Of a DNA stretch of 5,792 bases, positions 5,120 to 5,792 are shown in pieces (position 1 is the first letter of the stretch; every line of letters starts with the position of its first letter). Location: contig CAMBHX010000103.1 in the NCBI GenBank assembly GCA_945867285.1, positions 1 to 5,792 of the forward strand, given 5' to 3'. A program made the translations under genes and the position numbers. The DNA is from Sulfuricurvum sp. IAE1 (GTDB lineage Bacteria; Campylobacterota; Campylobacteria; Campylobacterales; Sulfurimonadaceae). The notes under the pieces were generated by a model. The model had not been told where the DNA came from. It ran no database searches and worked only from the letters and a program-made list of their open reading frames with translations.

Positions 5120-5792
5120 CATTGGGCTTTCTCTCCCACCTCGATCTCAACCTTTGGCTCTTTCGCCTCCCCATCATGCAGGCGTTAGTAAATCAAGGAC
5201 ACATTGTCTATGCAATTTGTCCATCGGGTGAAAAAAGTGATGATTTTGAACGTCACGGAATTACTCACATCTCCTATGAAATCAGTCGTGCCAGCCTCAA
5301 TCCCCTCAAAGAGCTACAAGCTATTCGTAACATTTATAAAGCGATCAAACCTCTCAATCTAGATATTCTCCATACTTTTACTGTAAAGCCTAATATCTAC
5401 GGTACTATCGCTGGACAATTGGCAAAAGTACCTCGTATTATCAATCTTGTCGAAGGATTGGGGAGTTTTTATCTTGAAAATGATTTCAAAAGCCGTATTG
5501 TCCGAACAGTCATTGAGTTACTTTACCGCCAAACGTTCAAACTAGCTGACACTGTAATATTCGTCAATCAGGATGATCCCGCCTATTTGATCTCTAAAAA
5601 AATCGTCTCACCTAAAAAAGTTTTTATCCTCAAAGGGGTGGGAATTGATACAAAAGCATGGATACCCTCACAAAAAAAGGATGAGTGGATTCGTGTAACC
5701 ATGATAGGGCGTGCAATCAAACACAAAGGGGTATTAGAGTTTATAGAAGCGGCAACACTCCTTAGCCAAAAATATCCCGAAGTAACTTTTCA
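5116..5792 (+). CDS. pglA: PglA-like GT4 GalNAc transferase, 3' end missing
   Basis: The visible 225 residues (about 376 in C. jejuni PglA) belong to a retaining GT4 enzyme. PglA adds alpha-1,3-GalNAc to undecaprenyl-PP-N,N'-diacetylbacillosamine, the second step of Campylobacter N-glycan assembly on the cytoplasmic membrane face. Resemblance to PglA, from memory, runs along the whole visible part: GFLSH at 4-8, FRLPIMQAL at 16-24, YEISRASLNP at 54-63, LVEGLGSFY at 111-119, the F.F.NQ/NE region at 147-153, GVGID at 174-178, and GRAIKHKGVLEF at 198-209, where the Arg and Lys are the phosphate-binding pair of GT4. The ATG at 5116 shares ATGA with the stop of the preceding gene and places GFLSH at the expected distance from the N-terminus; no good ribosome site precedes it, so translation is probably coupled. 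A GT4 with another acceptor sugar is possible, but the pglK-like gene in the same operon supports this call. Confidence 0.82.
   Translation, partial: MTLGFLSHLDLNLWLFRLPIMQALVNQGHIVYAICPSGEKSDDFERHGITHISYEISRASLNPLKELQAIRNIYKAIKPLNLDILHTFTVKPNIYGTIAGQLAKVPRIINLVEGLGSFYLENDFKSRIVRTVIELLYRQTFKLADTVIFVNQDDPAYLISKKIVSPKKVFILKGVGIDTKAWIPSQKKDEWIRVTMIGRAIKHKGVLEFIEAATLLSQKYPEVTF

Noticed and set aside
1..5792. CRISPR array, tRNA, rRNA, riboswitch, terminator, insertion sequence or attachment site
   Set aside because: I looked for regular repeats, clover-leaf structures, inverted repeats followed by T runs and transposase motifs, and found none. Non-coding spacers are at most 13 bases.

Overview
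The window is a fragment of one tightly packed, single-strand (+) gene cluster for making and exporting an undecaprenyl-linked oligosaccharide. Both edges cut through genes. The 5' gene closely resembles PglK, the lipid-linked-oligosaccharide flippase of the Campylobacter N-glycosylation pathway. The 3' gene closely resembles PglA, the first GalNAc transferase acting on undecaprenyl-PP-bacillosamine. This pair, with AT-rich DNA and very short or overlapping gene junctions, points to a Campylobacterota (Epsilonproteobacteria) genome. An environmental genus or a non-jejuni lineage fits best, because the gene order is not that of C. jejuni. The taxon is inferred from remembered protein resemblance, not from a database search.

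Layout: (1) 2-1126, 3' two-thirds of a pglK-like ABC flippase. (2) 1140-1748, hexapeptide-repeat (CatB/XAT-type) acetyltransferase. (3) 1741-2403, class I SAM methyltransferase. (4) 2407-3225, a second, unrelated SAM-type methyltransferase with an EIGGPS motif. (5) 3226-4068, GT-A/GT2 glycosyltransferase of rhamnosyltransferase type. (6) 4061-5119, GT-B/GT4-like glycosyltransferase. (7) 5116-5792, 5' part of a pglA-like GT4 transferase. Gene junctions range from an 8-base overlap to a 13-base gap. No stretch without a gene is long enough to hold a promoter, terminator or RNA gene, and I saw none. All seven genes are probably co-transcribed from a promoter upstream of the window.

How the genes may work together: PglA would add the second sugar to the lipid-linked bacillosamine on the cytoplasmic face. 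The GT4-like and GT2 enzymes would extend or branch the chain. The acetyltransferase and the two methyltransferases would modify sugars or cap the glycan, and PglK would flip the finished lipid-linked glycan to the periplasm. In C. jejuni the space between pglK and pglA holds pglH, pglI, pglJ and pglB. Here it holds a different five-gene set, four of which (1140-4060) look more AT-rich than the flanks. The most interesting reading is a variant pgl locus with a laterally acquired decoration cassette producing an acetylated, methylated and perhaps deoxyhexose-containing N-glycan. The glycan structure, and whether the acceptor is protein at all, cannot be read from this window because no oligosaccharyltransferase gene (pglB) is present.
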